Shown piece by piece: positions 24,464 to 32,492 of a stretch of 35,211 nucleotides of DNA. Under the pieces are notes generated by a model that ran no database searches, had not been told where the DNA came from, and saw nothing but the letters and a program-made list of their open reading frames with translations. Position numbers and translations under genes: made by a program. The stretch comes from Eubacterium barkeri (lineage in GTDB: Bacteria; Bacillota; Clostridia; Eubacteriales; Eubacteriaceae). Positions within the stretch are counted from its first letter, which is position 1; the number at the start of each line of letters is the position of its first letter. The stretch covers positions 1 through 35,211 of the forward strand of contig NZ_FNOU01000026.1 in NCBI RefSeq assembly GCF_900107125.1, in the 5' to 3' direction.

Positions 24464-25951
24464 ATGTATGATATTGCTATTATAGGTGCTGGTATTGCCG
24501 GTTCCTACATAGCTCGGGAACTATCCCGCTATCAATTGGATGTCGTGTTATTGGATGGAGAGAATGATGTAGGAAACCAAATCACCATGGCGAATTCCGC
24601 CATCGTTCATGCTGGGTTTGATGCCCCTTCTTACAAGAAAAAAGGTCAATTCAATGCCCCAGGCAATATTATGTACGAAAAGGTCTGCCGGGATTTAGAT
24701 GTTCCGTTCAAACGGACCGGGTCCTTCGTCGTGGCTCATAATGAACATGAAATGTACAAATTGCATGAACTGTATCAAAATGGATTGAAAAATGGTGTGC
24801 CGGATTTACGCATCATGTTCCAGGATGAAGTCCATGAGATCGAACAGAATCTGAATCCCGATATCTGTGGTGCGTTATATGCAGGTACCGCAGGTCTGGT
24901 TTCTCCCTTTGAAATGTGTGCAAAGGTTGCAGAAAATGCCGTTGATAACGGTGTAACCCTGAAGCTCAACCACCTGGTTACTAACATTGAAGACCGGAAA
25001 GGCTCCTTCAAAATTGAAACCACAGGTGGCGATGTTGAAGCCAAATATGTCATCAATGCAGCAGGTGTTTATGCCGATGACATCTATAAAATGGTTGGTG
25101 ACCCCTACTTTAAAATTTTAGCCCGCCGCGGTGTCTACTTCATCTTCGATAAAGAAGTGGGTGATTTAGTCCATAATGTTATTTTCCCCTGCCCGACTAA
25201 AAATGGTAAGGGAATCCTGGTCTCCCCTACTGTCCATGGTAACCTCCTAATCGGACCGGACGCCATGCCTGTGGAAAAGGGTGATATCAGCACCACCCAG
25301 GATCGTCTGGATTATATTAAAGAAAACGCACTAAAGAATTGTCCAGAATTGGGGCATTACTTTAACAAAATCATCCGCTCCTACGCTGGTACCCGGAATA
25401 CCCCAGTGGCGGATACCTATACCACCACCGATGGTGACTTTATCATAGAAGAATCTCCCATCAAGGGCTTCGTCAATTTTGCTGGGTATGAATCCCCGGG
25501 TCTGACTTCTATTCCTGCCGCAGGCTACTATGTGGTTGAAGAAGTCATTTTGCCAATGCTCAAACGTGACGGCATTGAACCAAAGGAAAATGAAAAATTC
25601 AATCCTGTTAATAAGAAGCATATTTATTTCAACGAGCTCACGGATGAAGAAAAACGTGAAATTATCGCCAAGGACCCCAAATATGGCAAGGTCATCTGCC
25701 GCTGCGAAACCATCACCGAAGGCGAAATTTTAGATGTTATTCACAGAAGCGCAGGCGCTACCACTGTTAAGAGCGTGAAGAAACGCTGCCGGGCTGGTAT
25801 GGGTCGCTGCCAGGGTGGTTTCTGTTCCCCCCGGGTAGTCGAAATCCTTGCGCGGGAATTAGGCTGTGAACTGGATGATATTATGTATGATGCCAAGGAT
25901 TCTGGTTATGTCCTAAGCGGTAAAACAAAATCTACAGGGGAGGAAGCATAA
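24464..25951 (+). CDS. GlpA/GlpO-like FAD-dependent glycerol-3-phosphate dehydrogenase with BFD-type Fe-S domain
   Basis: 495 residues from the ATG at 24464 (MYDIAIIGAGIAGSYIAREL); an upstream in-frame ATG at 24389 would include the leader hairpin and is rejected. N-terminal DAO-family Rossmann motif GAGIAGS; NSAIVHAGFDAP (about 43-54) is the substrate-side motif; ARRGVYFIF and the FAD C-terminal ...AGYESPGLTSIPAAGYYV follow. From about 405 a BFD-like [2Fe-2S] domain: ICRCETITEGE, then KKRCRAGMGRCQGGFCSPR. This is the layout of E. coli GlpA (anaerobic dehydrogenase). It should oxidise glycerol-3-phosphate to dihydroxyacetone phosphate. Substrate is inferred from context and family; other 2-hydroxyacid or polyol substrates are possible. 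Next gene starts 3 bp downstream. Confidence 0.85.
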   Translation: MYDIAIIGAGIAGSYIARELSRYQLDVVLLDGENDVGNQITMANSAIVHAGFDAPSYKKKGQFNAPGNIMYEKVCRDLDVPFKRTGSFVVAHNEHEMYKLHELYQNGLKNGVPDLRIMFQDEVHEIEQNLNPDICGALYAGTAGLVSPFEMCAKVAENAVDNGVTLKLNHLVTNIEDRKGSFKIETTGGDVEAKYVINAAGVYADDIYKMVGDPYFKILARRGVYFIFDKEVGDLVHNVIFPCPTKNGKGILVSPTVHGNLLIGPDAMPVEKGDISTTQDRLDYIKENALKNCPELGHYFNKIIRSYAGTRNTPVADTYTTTDGDFIIEESPIKGFVNFAGYESPGLTSIPAAGYYVVEEVILPMLKRDGIEPKENEKFNPVNKKHIYFNELTDEEKREIIAKDPKYGKVICRCETITEGEILDVIHRSAGATTVKSVKKRCRAGMGRCQGGFCSPRVVEILARELGCELDDIMYDAKDSGYVLSGKTKSTGEEA

Positions 25952-25954
25952 GCA

Positions 25955-27226
25955 ATGATCTATGATGTTGTAGTTTTAGGCGGAGGCCCCGCTGGATTGG
26001 CCGCTGCTGTCGAAGCAAAAAAAGAAGGCGCAGAAAATGTCCTTATTCTGGAACGTGACCGCGAGCTAGGCGGTATTTTGAACCAATGTATCCATAACGG
26101 TTTTGGGTTGCACACCTTTGGTGAACAATTAACCGGGCCGGAATATGCAGAGCGTTACATCGATATGGCCGCTGAGCTGAATATTCCCTACGAGCTGAAC
26201 ACCATGGTGCTGGATATGGTCGATAACGGAGAAACCAAAACCATCCATGCCATCAATGAAGACGAAGGGTACACCGCCATTGAAACCAAAACCGTCATCC
26301 TGACCATGGGTTGTCGGGAACGGACCGCTGGAGCCATTGGAATTCCTGGCTATCGTCCTGCTGGTGTCTTTAACGCCGGGACCGCCCAACGCTTTATCAA
26401 TATGGAAGGCTATATGGCCGGTAAAGAAGTCGTCATCCTCGGCTCTGGAGATATCGGACTGATTATGGCCCGCCGGATGACCCTGGAAGGGGCACATGTC
26501 CAGGCCGTCTGCGAACTCATGCCCTACTCCAACGGTCTGACGCGTAATATCGTCCAGTGTTTGGATGATTACGATATTCCACTGAAGCTCTCCCATACCA
26601 TTTCCTATATCCATGGGAAAGACCGCGTGGAAGGGGTAACCGTTATGAAGGTTGGGGATAACTTAAAACCGATCCCTGGTACCGAAGAATTTATTCCCTG
26701 CGATACCCTTCTGTTATCCGTCGGACTGATTCCTGAAAATGAAATCTCCCGTTCCGCCGGTGTCGAAATGGACCGTCGGACCAATGGCCCTGTGGTCTCT
26801 GAGCTGCGGGAAACCAGTCTTCCCGGAGTCTTCGCCTGTGGTAATGTCGTCCATGTTCATGACTTAGTCGACTTTGTCTCTGAAGAATCCGTCTTAGCCG
26901 GAAAGGGTGCCGCCCGATACATTAAGGGCCAGCTGACTGGGACTAAGAACTTCGATACCGTCAATGGTGACGGCATTAGCTATGTGGTTCCCCAGCACGT
27001 CACAGTCTCTAACCTGGATAAGGACTTGACTTTCTACATGCGTGTCCGCGGTGTCTTTGCTGATTCTGTTGTTAATGCTTATATCGGCGACGAAAAGATC
27101 GCAACCAAGAAGGCACCAAAATTTGTTCCGGCAGAAATGGTCAACTTTAAAATTAAAAAAGAAGTTCTCGAAAAATATCCCGATGGGGAAATCAAATTCG
27201 TCGTGGAACCGAAGGAGGCTAAATAA
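25955..27226 (+). CDS. FAD/NAD(P)-dependent oxidoreductase subunit
   Basis: 423 residues. Two Rossmann motifs: LGGGPAGLAAAVEAKKEG (FAD) at the start and VVILGSGDIGLIMARRM near 155 (NAD(P)H). It also has TMGCRERTAGAIGIPGYRPAG and FACGNVVHVHDLVDFVSEES (C-terminal FAD-binding GD-like motif), as in the HcnB/opine-oxidase subunit and thioredoxin-reductase-like group. A C-terminal about 90-residue beta domain follows. There is no redox-active CxxC, so it is not a thioredoxin reductase. Between a GlpA-like dehydrogenase and a DUF1667 Fe-S protein it probably passes electrons from the dehydrogenase FAD through Fe-S to NAD(P) or another carrier. The third gene starts directly after its stop. Confidence 0.82.
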   Translation: MIYDVVVLGGGPAGLAAAVEAKKEGAENVLILERDRELGGILNQCIHNGFGLHTFGEQLTGPEYAERYIDMAAELNIPYELNTMVLDMVDNGETKTIHAINEDEGYTAIETKTVILTMGCRERTAGAIGIPGYRPAGVFNAGTAQRFINMEGYMAGKEVVILGSGDIGLIMARRMTLEGAHVQAVCELMPYSNGLTRNIVQCLDDYDIPLKLSHTISYIHGKDRVEGVTVMKVGDNLKPIPGTEEFIPCDTLLLSVGLIPENEISRSAGVEMDRRTNGPVVSELRETSLPGVFACGNVVHVHDLVDFVSEESVLAGKGAARYIKGQLTGTKNFDTVNGDGISYVVPQHVTVSNLDKDLTFYMRVRGVFADSVVNAYIGDEKIATKKAPKFVPAEMVNFKIKKEVLEKYPDGEIKFVVEPKEAK

Positions 27227-27586
27227 ATGAAACGTGACTTAATCTGTATTTCATGCCCAATCGGATGTGCCATCACCGTTGAAGGGACCGATGGCCATTA
27301 CACGGTTACGGGTAATAAGTGTAAAAACGGTGAAAAGTATGGGATTGAAGAAGTAACGAATCCCCAGCGTGTTGTTCCTTCCACCGTTGTGATCAAAGGC
27401 GCCTTAATGGCTCGTCTTCCTGTAAAAACAGCAGACACCATCCCTAAGGATAAAATTTTTGACTGCATGAAGGAAATCGATAAGGTCGTTGTTGAAGCCC
27501 CCATTAAAATGGGCGATGTCATCATCCCCAATGTTTGTGGCACTGGCATTGACATCGTCGCAACGAAATCCATGCCCGCTGTTTAA
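27227..27586 (+). CDS. DUF1667 iron-sulfur protein
   Basis: 119 residues. CISCPIGC near the N-terminus, GNKCKNGEKYG (about 30-40) and NVCGTGIDIVAT near the C-terminus are the conserved cysteine positions of DUF1667, enough for a cluster. The function has not been established in the literature I know; it is regularly found after a GlpO-like and a FAD/NAD(P) oxidoreductase gene in Firmicutes, so a third subunit of that complex is likely, analogous in number to E. coli GlpABC or the HcnABC-type enzymes. No membrane anchor is visible, so unlike GlpC it does not suggest a quinone-linked complex. A terminator follows. Confidence 0.85.
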   Translation: MKRDLICISCPIGCAITVEGTDGHYTVTGNKCKNGEKYGIEEVTNPQRVVPSTVVIKGALMARLPVKTADTIPKDKIFDCMKEIDKVVVEAPIKMGDVIIPNVCGTGIDIVATKSMPAV

Positions 27587-27595
27587 TCCTTAAAA

Positions 27596-27641
27596 ATACA
27601 AAAGCGTTGACTCCACATCTGTGGAATCAACGCTTTTGTTA
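27596..27641. terminator. Bidirectional terminator between the dehydrogenase operon and the lipoprotein operon
   Basis: An 18-base arm at 27598-27615 (ACAAAAGCGTTGACTCCA) pairs with 27622-27639 around a short loop, with a single mismatch. T-runs stand on both strands outside the stem (CTTTTGT on plus; CTTTTGTATTTTTA on minus), so it can end transcripts from both convergent operons. Confidence 0.88.
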
Positions 27642-27649
27642 TAAATGGC

Positions 27650-28282
27650 CTATCCTAAATAATTGTAGTTATCCTGATTGAAATAAACCGCATTATCCCC
27701 TGAAGGTGCCATATTGATCTCAAATTTTTGTTCTTTCCCATCATTTCCCGTATAGGTCAAGGTTCCGCTTTCGCCATCACCATCCTCTGGTGCAGACACT
27801 GTAAATTTAGATGATCCCTTTTGTCCACCGATATTCCACTCAATGATTCGTTTAGCACTGTCAATCTCGATGGTATTTCCGTTCAACTCATAGGACCCCC
27901 GGATATTGCCAACAAAGACACGTTCAACATCCGTTAAAGTTTGTTCCTTCATTTCTTTAATGGTGTAGGTCGCCTCTGCAACTGGCCCCTTTGATCCATC
28001 GTTAATGGTAATGGCCTTTAATGTCGAATCATAATTAATGGCCAAAGGACTATCCTTTTCATATAAAAAGCTTTTAGAGGAGGGTTCTGAGCCATCTAAA
28101 GTATAATAAATCAGACAATTTCCCCCATCCCCCTCATTGGAAAGAATGACTTCTTGTTCCCCCATATATTCCCCGGATGGAAGGGAGATCTTCGTCTCTA
28201 ATTTTTTTCCACCGCAGCCCACTAAGGCCAGGGATACAAATAGACAAGCTGCAAACAGCACACTAACCTTTATTTTCTTCAT
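27650..28282 (-). CDS. Lipoprotein with chitobiase C-terminal-type (CHB_HEX) domain
   Basis: 210 residues. The start at 28282 (MKKIKVSVLFAACL) has GAGGTG upstream; 19 further codons to 28339 run into the previous gene and are rejected. Signal peptide with LVGC lipobox, so it is an exported lipoprotein. After it comes the pattern ISLPSGEYMGEQEVILSN followed by CLIYYTLDGSEPSS, the signature of the chitobiase/beta-hexosaminidase C-terminal domain found in many clostridial surface proteins. No catalytic domain is attached. The remaining about 100 residues (SYELNGNTIEID...) form a beta-rich module of unknown type. Role probably structural or ligand binding at the cell surface; not established. Confidence 0.7.
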   Translation of the reverse strand: MKKIKVSVLFAACLFVSLALVGCGGKKLETKISLPSGEYMGEQEVILSNEGDGGNCLIYYTLDGSEPSSKSFLYEKDSPLAINYDSTLKAITINDGSKGPVAEATYTIKEMKEQTLTDVERVFVGNIRGSYELNGNTIEIDSAKRIIEWNIGGQKGSSKFTVSAPEDGDGESGTLTYTGNDGKEQKFEINMAPSGDNAVYFNQDNYNYLG

Positions 28283-28290
28283 CACACACC

Positions 28291-28713
28291 TCATTTTATT
28301 GAATTTAAATCCTCTAATTGAAAAACAATTCCCTGGCAAAACTTTAAGTTGTCCGCTGGTTGGTTATCGATAATATCAAAATGATAATGGGGAATCGCAG
28401 TTTCATAATGCCAAACATATGGGCCCTTACACCAAATCGCTTTAATAATCTGTGCTTTCGCCTTTGCTGCCTGGGCGTGTACACAGTTACAGGCACAATC
28501 TTCAAATATGCCTTGGGGTGTCAGGTAGATTTCAGCGCCATCGATGGTGTTGACTTGTGCTTCTACGGCACCATGGAAGACGGTTGTATCATCGGAGTGA
28601 CCGAATACAACAACCACTTGCGATTGGGCTGCCTCAGCAATTTCTGCATCGGTCATTTCATGCTTGTACTCCCGTCCATCAAGCTCCTGGGCGAAATCCG
28701 CTGCTGTTTTCAT
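28291..28713 (-). CDS. Conserved hypothetical small protein
   Basis: 140 residues, soluble, no signal peptide. It opens with FAQELDGREYKHEMTDAEIA, has VVVVFGHSDDTTVFHGAV, a cysteine pair CACNC near residue 73-77 and IWCKGPYVWHYETAIPHYHF. From memory such proteins occur in clostridial genomes and phage-like contexts and are unassigned; I cannot name a domain. The start at 28713 has AGGAGGTATAGG upstream. The following lipoprotein begins 8 bp after its stop, so they form a two-gene operon. An AT-rich -10 candidate TACAAT is just upstream (about 28743-28748, minus), with no good -35. Confidence 0.65.
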   Translation of the reverse strand: MKTAADFAQELDGREYKHEMTDAEIAEAAQSQVVVVFGHSDDTTVFHGAVEAQVNTIDGAEIYLTPQGIFEDCACNCVHAQAAKAKAQIIKAIWCKGPYVWHYETAIPHYHFDIIDNQPADNLKFCQGIVFQLEDLNSIK

Positions 28714-28757
28714 TTTCCTATACCTCCTTTTATTTATTACTATTGTATCAGACTTTT

Positions 28758-28788
28758 ATAAAAAAAACAGCCCCCTAGGAGCTGTTGT
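28758..28788 (-). terminator. Terminator of the hemolysin III gene
   Basis: On the minus strand AACAGCTCC and GGGGCTGTT form a stem with a very short loop, followed by eight T. It lies directly after the PAQR gene and ahead of the hypothetical-lipoprotein pair, insulating the two. Confidence 0.85.
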
Positions 28789-28795
28789 GAAGGAT

Positions 28796-29449
28796 TTAAA
28801 CCATGAGCAAATAACGGAAAACCGCCGCAAAGTGACAGGCACTCCCCAACAAAACAAAGATATGGAATATCTCATGAAAGCCCCATCGCTGACTGAAATT
28901 GGGCTTTTTAAGGCCGTACATCACACCACCAATGGTATAAAGTACACCGCCTAAAATAAGAAGGACAAAGCCGCCTGTGGGGAGGGCTTCATACAGTGGT
29001 TTCAGTGCAAATAATGCAAACCAGCCCAGGGCGATATATAAGGTTGTATTGAGCCATCTGGGCATCCCGATCCAAAAAACCATCATCAAAATGCCAATAA
29101 TCGCAACACCCCAGATGGCGGCCATCATTCCAATGCGCATTGGTCCGGTTAAGCAAAGAAGGCAAAAGGGTGTATAGGACCCGGCAATTAAAAGAAAGAT
29201 CATGGCATGATCCAGCTTCTTAAGCCGCAGGAGTTCTCCCGCCCCCCGATTCTGTACGGCATGGTAGTAAAAACTTGTATAGTATAGACCAATCAATCCA
29301 ATTCCAAAGGCCAATACGGAGCACAAGGTTTCAGGTGTCACGTTATTTTCTGAAATAATGAGAATAAGCATGGCAACCATTCCAACCATGGATAGGGCTG
29401 CCCCGATCAAATGGGTCCAAGCATTAACGGGTTCTCTGAATTTTTCCAT
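28796..29449 (-). CDS. Hemolysin III / PAQR family membrane protein
   Basis: 217 residues with seven predicted membrane helices. Family residues are visible: FREPVNAWTHLIGA at the N-terminus, YYHAV (about 61-65), KKLDHAMIFLLIAGSYTPFCL (LDHxxIFxLIAGxYTPF signature) and GFHEIFHIFVLLGSACHF near the C-terminus (His residues that bind zinc in PAQR/ceramidase-type proteins). The name hemolysin III comes from a Bacillus cereus protein; most homologues are of unknown function, possibly metal-dependent hydrolases. Own promoter and terminator flank it. Confidence 0.88.
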   Translation of the reverse strand: MEKFREPVNAWTHLIGAALSMVGMVAMLILIISENNVTPETLCSVLAFGIGLIGLYYTSFYYHAVQNRGAGELLRLKKLDHAMIFLLIAGSYTPFCLLCLTGPMRIGMMAAIWGVAIIGILMMVFWIGMPRWLNTTLYIALGWFALFALKPLYEALPTGGFVLLILGGVLYTIGGVMYGLKKPNFSQRWGFHEIFHIFVLLGSACHFAAVFRYLLMV

Positions 29450-29503
29450 TATATTATAAAACCTCCATATGTAGTTTTCATTACTACTTAATGTGTTGAA
29501 TAA

Positions 29504-29532
29504 ATACTATCATGTATATCAACTCCTGTCAA
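29504..29532 (-). promoter_or_regulatory. Promoter of the hemolysin III gene
   Basis: Consensus -35 TTGACA (29527-29532 on minus), 17-base spacer, TAGTAT (29504-29509). Start near 29497; leader about 48 bases with GGAGGTTTTATAATATA before the ATG. Confidence 0.75.
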
Positions 29533-29545
29533 TGACTGTTTTTTA

Positions 29546-29574
29546 TTGCAAGTTTATAAATTCTTCGGTACAAT
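29546..29574 (+). promoter_or_regulatory. Promoter of the DUF1836 gene
   Basis: TTGCAA (29546-29551), 17-base spacer, TACAAT (29569-29574). The start would be near 29581, only about 16 bases from the ATG, so there is barely room for the AAGGAG site. Confidence 0.6.
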
Positions 29575-29596
29575 AAAAGAAAAAAGGAGAAAACCA

Positions 29597-30172
29597 ATGG
29601 ACGAGCAACAACTAAACACCTGGCTGAACGCTTTGAATCAAGATGCCCTCAATACGGAGGATCAACTGCCGGATATTGATTTGTACATGGACCAATTGAT
29701 CACCCTGTGCGAACAATACCTGAAGGCCCATCGGCGCCATCCCGAGGATAAACTCCTCACGAAATCCATGATTAATAACTATAGCAAACGAAAGATGCTT
29801 GGAACCGTCCATAAAAAAAAGTATACCCGAGGCCAAGTACTCATGTTGTATTTAATCTTTATGCTAAAGCCCGTAGCCTCCATTGATGATATCCAGCAGC
29901 TTTTTAGTGCCTTCACCACCGGGGATGGCTTCTCCCCAGAGGATCTTTTAGCGATCTATCCTCTCCTCAGTGAACGAATGGCCGACAATGACCGTATCTT
30001 TAAGGAAGAAACCCAGGCCCTTTGGGAAACAATAAAAAAAGAATCCGAGTCAGCCGAGATGGCACACTCCGATTCCTTTTTAATGGCTTTTTCCCTTTAT
30101 AGTCAAGCTCTAAATTACAAACGACTGGCGGATAAGATGATTGATGAATGCCTCACCACACCACCCCATTAA
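29597..30172 (+). CDS. DUF1836 domain protein
   Basis: 191 residues from the ATG at 29597 with AAGGAGAAAACCA upstream; a longer in-frame start at 29546 lies within the promoter and is rejected. The DUF1836 core spans about 25-125: LPDIDLYMDQLITLCEQYL, LTKSMINNYSKRKMLGTVHKKKYTRGQ, YLIFMLKPVASIDDIQQL. The N-terminal part has the look of a winged helix of MerR type (MINNYSK... KKYTRGQ), which suggests DNA binding, but no regulatory role has been proven to my knowledge. Its stop overlaps the convergent M23 peptidase gene by 4 bases. Confidence 0.8.
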   Translation: MDEQQLNTWLNALNQDALNTEDQLPDIDLYMDQLITLCEQYLKAHRRHPEDKLLTKSMINNYSKRKMLGTVHKKKYTRGQVLMLYLIFMLKPVASIDDIQQLFSAFTTGDGFSPEDLLAIYPLLSERMADNDRIFKEETQALWETIKKESESAEMAHSDSFLMAFSLYSQALNYKRLADKMIDECLTTPPH

Positions 30173-31263
30173 CCGACCCAGACACAACTGTTTTGATATT
30201 GTGGGAAATACGTCATGGGATCAACCATGGTCCCATTTTCCAGAATACTCAAATGAAGATGGGGGCCGGTGGAATTCCCAGTAGAGCCAACATAGCCCAG
30301 CACCTGTCCCTTGGTAACGGTTTGACCTGCTGAAACCGCCACGCTGCTCATATGCCCATAAATGGACCCGATCTGGACTCCTGAAGCATTTTGCCCATTA
30401 TTCAGGGTGACACAAATCCCATAGCCGCCATTTTCTCCAGCCTGTACCACGGTGCCATCTGCAATGGCCAAAATCGGCTCGCCATTCCCCGGGGTGATGT
30501 CGATTCCCTGATGGTTGGTGGAGCCCACACCATTCGTAGCTCCCCAGGATCGCTGACCAAACCAGTCACTGATATTAAAGGCCTTGGGGTTGCTGGGGTC
30601 AATGGGCCAGTAATATTCCCCGGTCTGGATGATTCCATTCAATCCCGAAAGTCCCAACTGCTTCGCCAAATCTTCCCCCGCAGCATATTCGGCATCATAG
30701 GCTGCCTGCTGTTGTGCCAGCAGGGTATTGTTTTGGGCAAGAAGCTGATTCTGTTGGGTTTTCAGACTTTCAGCACTGGCCTTATCGGTTTCTAAATCCG
30801 CAATTTTAGATTCAATTTCCTTCTTGGTCTGCTCCAAAGCATTGACCGCATCCCGGTCACTTTGCATAATGTTTTTGACCTGGTCAATCCGGGTCAGCAG
30901 CTCGGTAAAGTTTTTGGAGGAAAACAACACCTCCATATAACCATCGTCGCCGTACATATACATAATCCGCAGACGTTCTTCCAGCTCAGCTTCCTGCTGG
31001 GCCCGCTTTGCTTCAGCTACTGCAATCTCCTGCTTCGTTCCTTCCATCTTTTCATCAAGGGCTGAAATGACAGCATTGGATTTACTGAGCTCCTCTTCAA
31101 TCCCTTTGATGGTATTCTTGGTCATATCGATTTGATACTGAGTATCCTTAATCTTTTGAACCGCATTATTTAAATCATCAGTCGTTGCCGCCAGTGCCGG
31201 AACCCCAATGCACGATAGAGCAAAACATACACATAACAACATCACTAACATTTTTTTTGCCAT
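30169..31263 (-). CDS. EnvC-like murein hydrolase activator with M23 (LytM) domain
   Basis: 364 residues from the ATG at 31263, with GGAGGTGTTTT upstream; the reading frame extends 82 codons further but only through the ftsX gene. A signal peptide ending ALA-A at about residue 25-26 sends it outside. A long coiled coil follows (about 28-210, rich in Gln, Glu, Ala). The C-terminal M23 peptidase domain (about 265-350) has NHQGIDIT (HxxxD zinc motif) and HLHLS, so the zinc ligands are present and it may itself cleave peptidoglycan. It resembles PcsB/CwlO-type proteins whose activity is gated by FtsEX. ftsX lies 32 bp upstream on the same strand. Confidence 0.9.
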   Translation of the reverse strand: MAKKMLVMLLCVCFALSCIGVPALAATTDDLNNAVQKIKDTQYQIDMTKNTIKGIEEELSKSNAVISALDEKMEGTKQEIAVAEAKRAQQEAELEERLRIMYMYGDDGYMEVLFSSKNFTELLTRIDQVKNIMQSDRDAVNALEQTKKEIESKIADLETDKASAESLKTQQNQLLAQNNTLLAQQQAAYDAEYAAGEDLAKQLGLSGLNGIIQTGEYYWPIDPSNPKAFNISDWFGQRSWGATNGVGSTNHQGIDITPGNGEPILAIADGTVVQAGENGGYGICVTLNNGQNASGVQIGSIYGHMSSVAVSAGQTVTKGQVLGYVGSTGNSTGPHLHLSILENGTMVDPMTYFPQYQNSCVWVG

Positions 31264-31295
31264 AAAACACCTCCGATTATTTTTATATGAACGTC

Positions 31296-32231
31296 TTAAG
31301 CGTCTAAGTATTTTCGTATTGAGAATAAACTTCCGCAGGATCCAATGACCACGCCATAGAGCATACAGAACAATGAAATTGGCCCCATCAAAAGGGATGG
31401 CGACACCAAAGCCGTATCCATCGGGATGTAAACCGAATGGTTGACATAGGCGATGATGAAGTAGTAACCTGTCCGAATGACAAGCATTGCTGCCAATGCC
31501 CCAATACATCCCAGGAAGGTTCCCTCCAGGACGAAAGGGGTCCGGATATACCAGTCCGCTGCCCCCACGTATCGCATGACCCGGATTTCCCGGCGTCTCG
31601 CAAAACAGGTCAGTTTGATGGTATTATAGATAATGAAGATGGAGACCAGTGTCAGCACAATCAGCATAACCAAACAGAAAATATTACTGAATCGGCTGAA
31701 CTTCATGAGGGCATCCACATATTCTTCACCGTATTTAACATAATCAACACCCTTATTCGTCAAGCCTTCGGCATAGGCCTTTACATCCTTAATCTTATCT
31801 GAGCTTGTCACCTTGATGGTGAAGGATGCCTGCATGGGATTATTGTTGCTGCTGTAACCACTCAATAGCCCAGCATAGCCTTCCAAGCTGTCTGAAAACT
31901 CCTTCAAGGCATCATCCGCACTTTGATAGGTGATTTCAGTGATGTCTGAACTCTTTTTCAGTTCGGTTTCCAAAGAAAGCTGCTGCTCCTGGGTGATATC
32001 AGACTTTAAAAAAACCTTGAGTTCCAAGGCTGACTCCACATTCTTTGTGATTTGCTCCAGATTGACGGAGAAAATGACAAAGATGCCTAAAATAATAAGG
32101 GCCGCCACCACAGAAAGCACCGACGCCATACTCATTAAATTGTTACGCTCAATACTCTGGGTAGTATCTCTGAACACACTTTTCAAAAAAGAAAAAATTT
32201 GAAATTCTCGCTGATTACCTTTACCTGCCAA
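31296..32231 (-). CDS. ftsX: Cell-division ABC transporter permease FtsX
   Basis: About 311 residues. FtsX topology: cytoplasmic N-terminus, membrane helix at about 38-58 (ASVLSVVAALIILGIFVIF), a large extracellular loop (about 65-175) that contacts the peptidoglycan hydrolase, and three further helices at the C-terminal half with TCFARRREIRVMRYVGAADWYIRTPF. The family motif RNNLMSMAS before the first helix is present. Start uncertain: a TTG at 32231 has GGAG six bases upstream; another TTG at 32243 would add four residues. FtsX normally works with the ATPase FtsE, which is usually encoded just upstream; no ftsE is found in this window. Confidence 0.9.
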   Translation of the reverse strand: MAGKGNQREFQIFSFLKSVFRDTTQSIERNNLMSMASVLSVVAALIILGIFVIFSVNLEQITKNVESALELKVFLKSDITQEQQLSLETELKKSSDITEITYQSADDALKEFSDSLEGYAGLLSGYSSNNNPMQASFTIKVTSSDKIKDVKAYAEGLTNKGVDYVKYGEEYVDALMKFSRFSNIFCLVMLIVLTLVSIFIIYNTIKLTCFARRREIRVMRYVGAADWYIRTPFVLEGTFLGCIGALAAMLVIRTGYYFIIAYVNHSVYIPMDTALVSPSLLMGPISLFCMLYGVVIGSCGSLFSIRKYLDA

Positions 32232-32364
32232 TTCCGTCTCCAAACTCTATGAATTCACGCCTCCCCTTTGGAAAGACTGTTCTCAGAAAATTTCTAAAGG
32301 CATATTATAAAAGCCTCTGATTAAATACGACTTAATATTCTACCTTGTAACTAATTATGTACAA

Positions 32365-32393
32365 ATTGTAACATAAAGATTGAAAGAATTCAA
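32365..32393 (-). promoter_or_regulatory. Promoter of ftsX and the M23 gene
   Basis: On the minus strand TTGAAT (32388-32393), 17-base spacer, TACAAT (32365-32370); start near 32358, leader about 125 bases. A second overlapping candidate is TTGTAC, 16 bases, TAGAAT a little downstream. The leader includes an AGGC/GCCT pairing around an AT-rich loop of unknown meaning; no ORF is present between 32244 and 32430. Confidence 0.55.
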
Positions 32394-32431
32394 CACTCTT
32401 AAGAGATTCCCACAAAATTCCTGGTGCTTTA

Positions 32432-32460
32432 ATTAAAAAAGACGCCACGTATGGCGTCAT
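32432..32460 (-). terminator. Terminator behind cysK
   Basis: GACGCCA (32441-32447) and TGGCGTC (32452-32458) with a 4-base loop; on the minus strand the stem is followed by TTTTTT. It ends leftward transcripts of the metY-cysK segment before ftsX. Confidence 0.9.
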
Positions 32461-32492
32461 GGGGTAAAAGACAACAACTTGATACGAACCGA

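Noticed and set aside
31264..31509. N-terminal extension of the M23 peptidase frame
   Set aside because: These 82 codons overlap ftsX; the signal peptide and GGAGG site place the start at 31263.
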